Below, in pieces: positions 61,365 to 64,000 of a DNA stretch of 64,000 nt. Source of the DNA: Dichotomocladium elegans (lineage: Eukaryota > Mucoromycota > Mucoromycetes > Mucorales > Lichtheimiaceae). The DNA lies in NCBI GenBank assembly GCA_025716815.1, contig JAIXMN010000013.1:496001-560000 (forward strand), given 5' to 3'. The position numbers and the translations under genes were made by a program. The notes below the pieces were generated by a model, which was not told the origin of the DNA, ran no database searches, and saw only the letters and a list, made by a program, of their open reading frames with translations. How positions within the stretch are numbered: position 1 is the stretch's first letter; the number at the start of each line of letters is the position of its first letter.

Positions 61365-62504
61365 GGTCAGACGGAGTGGAATGCAAATGAGCGTTGATGC
61401 GAAAGGAAAAGATGGAATGGAGGTGTAGAGATGGCACGCTTTCAGGGGAGGGGGATACTCTATCGAGGAGTGAGCGGAGAGAGAGACTTATTAGAGTCAA
61501 CGAAGGGGACCTATCGCTATCTCTATCTATAGAACAGAGAGAAGAGAGAGACCAGATCTTGACAGAACCCAAGTCTTGCTTCTACACTCATTGCTTTAAT
61601 GCAAGCAGCAGCAGCAGCAGCCAAAGTAATAACAACCGCACATAAACAAAGAAATTGGGGTACTTGCCCTGCCTCCTTTCTTCGCCGGATAGCGCAATCC
61701 CAACCCAACCCCCTTCCTTCCATCCATCCCCACCCTACCTCTCGTTTATCCTCCAGCCGAAAGAAACTTGACCATGTCTTGTAAGAACCTCATGGGGCAG
61801 CAAAGGAAAATCCCGGTGGATGCAAAGGAAATGTAAGCGCTATTTGCTCATCATCATCATCATTACCCTTTCGACTTTTATCAATAGTTTATGCAAGCGG
61901 CCGATCCCAACCTATTTATTTATTTGCGGGTGACTATGCACGCTTTTTACTCGAGCACCTTAAAGGCCCAAAAAAACAACCATCTTACCTCGCCTCAGCC
62001 ATCGCAATTCGCCACTAATTTTTATGGTGATGCCTTCAAGAAAAGATGAGAAAGCTGCGCTTGGATGTCAATATTGATCCAGATGCTCCTAAAAATATGC
62101 ATTGCGATCTTAACGGGGGAAGGGGGATTGTTGCTTCATTCTAGCGATATCAATGCAACATGAATTATTCATCCCATAGTGGCAGATCAATGTGCTGCTA
62201 ATGCATTTGGATCCCACCAACCATCACACCGACAATGTCAATAGACTGCGAAAACCTCATTGGCATATCGTATCAACCGCCCTCATGCGAATTTGGCCAG
62301 ATGTCCCATCATCATTAAAGAAAAGGAAGACGACTGTATTTCATCTATTCATCCCGCCAAGAAGACTCGAGACCGTGTTCTGTCTAATCAAGAAAGAAAA
62401 AGAGAGAGAGAGAGAGAGAGATAAAGGATGTGTGTGTGTGTGTGTGTGTTTGAAAGATGCCCTCGATGCACAGCAAGAGATCTTAAGTGAATTGTTCCCA
62501 ATCA
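61365..62504. other. Intergenic region upstream of CHS7, with dinucleotide repeats
   Basis: About 1.1 kb holds the CHS7 promoter and leader side and the 3' side of the Yippee gene. An (AG) run at 62401-62420 is followed at 62429-62449 by a (TG) run. A GCA repeat lies near 61601-61620. No gene is seen. Confidence 0.5.
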
Positions 62505-62920
62505 CTAGTCCCAGACGAATTCCTTTGTTACTTTTGACTTTTCGACAATGAACTTGTTTTCCTTGTATTTCTGGGTTTCCTCAAACGCACGCAGGTACTT
62601 CCATCCAATCTTGCTTGCGCACACATTGCATGAAATATCCGCCACCGTATGCATGCCTGTCATCAGCATGCGTTCCTCCTTGACACTCAGCGAGACATTG
62701 ATGACCCGCTCCACGAGAAAGGCAGGTCCATTCTATATAATTCGAGGGTGAGTTAGTACCTATTTTGCTTCTCTTTCTGGACCTATGCATGTGTGTGCGT
62801 TACCCTTCCGTGAAACGCTCTAGAAATAATAGCATCATGAGAAAGTAAATGGGAATGGCAAGTGCTGCAGGTGTAGATGCGATTGTCATGGAGATAGATC
62901 GGGTGATGTTTGCCCACCAT
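62505..62920 (-). CDS. Yippee zinc-binding protein (Moh1-like)
   Basis: Two exons (62920-62804 and 62732-62505) join to a 114-residue protein, the usual Yippee length. It begins MVGKHHPIYLHDNRIYTCSTC, giving the first CxxC zinc pair, then HLLSHDAIISRAFHG. The second exon gives NGPAFLVERVINV, ERMLMTGMHTVADISCNVC (second CxxC) and GWKYLRAFEETQKYKENKFIVE. All four zinc Cys and the HTVADI and QKYKE signatures are present. Yeast Moh1 is linked to stationary-phase survival; animal YPEL proteins to proliferation and, for some, a CTLH ligase-related role. The function here is inferred. The frame is open for 121 codons further upstream, to an ATG at 63283, which would add a Ser-rich extension. Confidence 0.9.
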
Positions 62921-63320
62921 TTGAAAGGACACGAAAGGCCAGAAAGAGACAGTACCACTTGCAAGGGTTATCATACATTGACAAGAAGAAGAAGAAGAAG
63001 AAGAAAAAATACCGGCGTCCGGGGACCAGGACGATGAAGTTCCACTTATACCCCAAGAGTCACATGGAAGAGTCATCGCAAAAGGGTCTGCCTTTTGTTT
63101 CGTCGCCTTAACGGCTGGTATGCGTCCTACGAGAGGCAGTCCATAATGCAATTCCTTTGTGCTGCTCCCATCTTCCACAACACGCAAGCTCAATGACGAA
63201 AAGAAGCGGCCCCCCAACCCCGGGGGAACATTTGCTTTCATTGTGCCTGGTGTACTATCTGTAACAGCAGCAGCATAAGTCATCCGATCACTCGATAGGG
63301 TAATGCTTTTTATTCTAGAT

Positions 63321-64000
<680 letters not shown>

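Overview
This window is an ordinary stretch of nuclear chromosome from a filamentous fungus. Genes lie on both strands and most are split by short introns of roughly 50-110 bases with GT..AG (a few GC..AG) borders. The gene set (Chs7-type chitin synthase chaperone, Vma3, Bro1, Sec18, Swt1, fungal homeodomain factor, class of G-alpha with a double-cysteine N-terminus, Tc1-type transposon relics) points to fungi. A four-HMA copper ATPase and a Chk2-like and DHX34-like gene closer to animal than to yeast versions suggest an early-diverging lineage such as Mucoromycota; that placement is inference.

Layout. 1-1540: no gene I can support. 1541-7960 (+): FMN-dependent 2-hydroxy-acid oxidase, an FHA-plus-kinase checkpoint kinase of the Chk2/Cds1 type, and the PIN-domain RNA-surveillance nuclease Swt1. 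8430-12315 (-): a homeodomain regulator and a 548-residue single-span membrane protein that I do not recognise. 12.8-14.2 kb: a dead Tc1-type transposon, followed by a probable gene remnant. 15496-16399 (-): V-ATPase proteolipid c. 18916-22392 (+): copper-transporting P-type ATPase. 22808-24329 (-): Rad52. 25605-27380 (+): mitochondrial methionyl-tRNA formyltransferase. 27746-39836 (-): a PX-PB1 protein, a TBC-domain Rab GAP and a long coiled-coil protein with a dynein-adaptor-like motif, the first two separated by a 4 kb gene-poor stretch. 40-46 kb: gene-poor, decayed sequence with a second transposon relic at its right edge. 47366-51788 (-) and 51930-55324 (+): the DEAH helicase DHX34 and the ESCRT-associated protein Bro1, head to head with only 141 bases between their starts. 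56191-59784 (+): G-protein alpha subunit and a type II membrane glycosyltransferase. 60016-64000 (-): Chs7, a Yippee protein, and the 3' end of Sec18/NSF, which runs off the right edge.

The genes do not form a pathway or cluster. Several are related by broad theme only (DNA damage: Chk2-like and Rad52; membrane traffic: Bro1, TBC GAP, PX-PB1, Sec18, Chs7, V-ATPase; RNA surveillance: Swt1 and DHX34). I found no sign of a new multi-gene system. The points most worth checking are three GCAAGT-type GC-AG introns, a transposon family with repeated GTCGCA boxes at its end, the dynein-adaptor-like coiled-coil protein, the unidentified membrane protein, and an open 121-codon extension in front of the Yippee protein.
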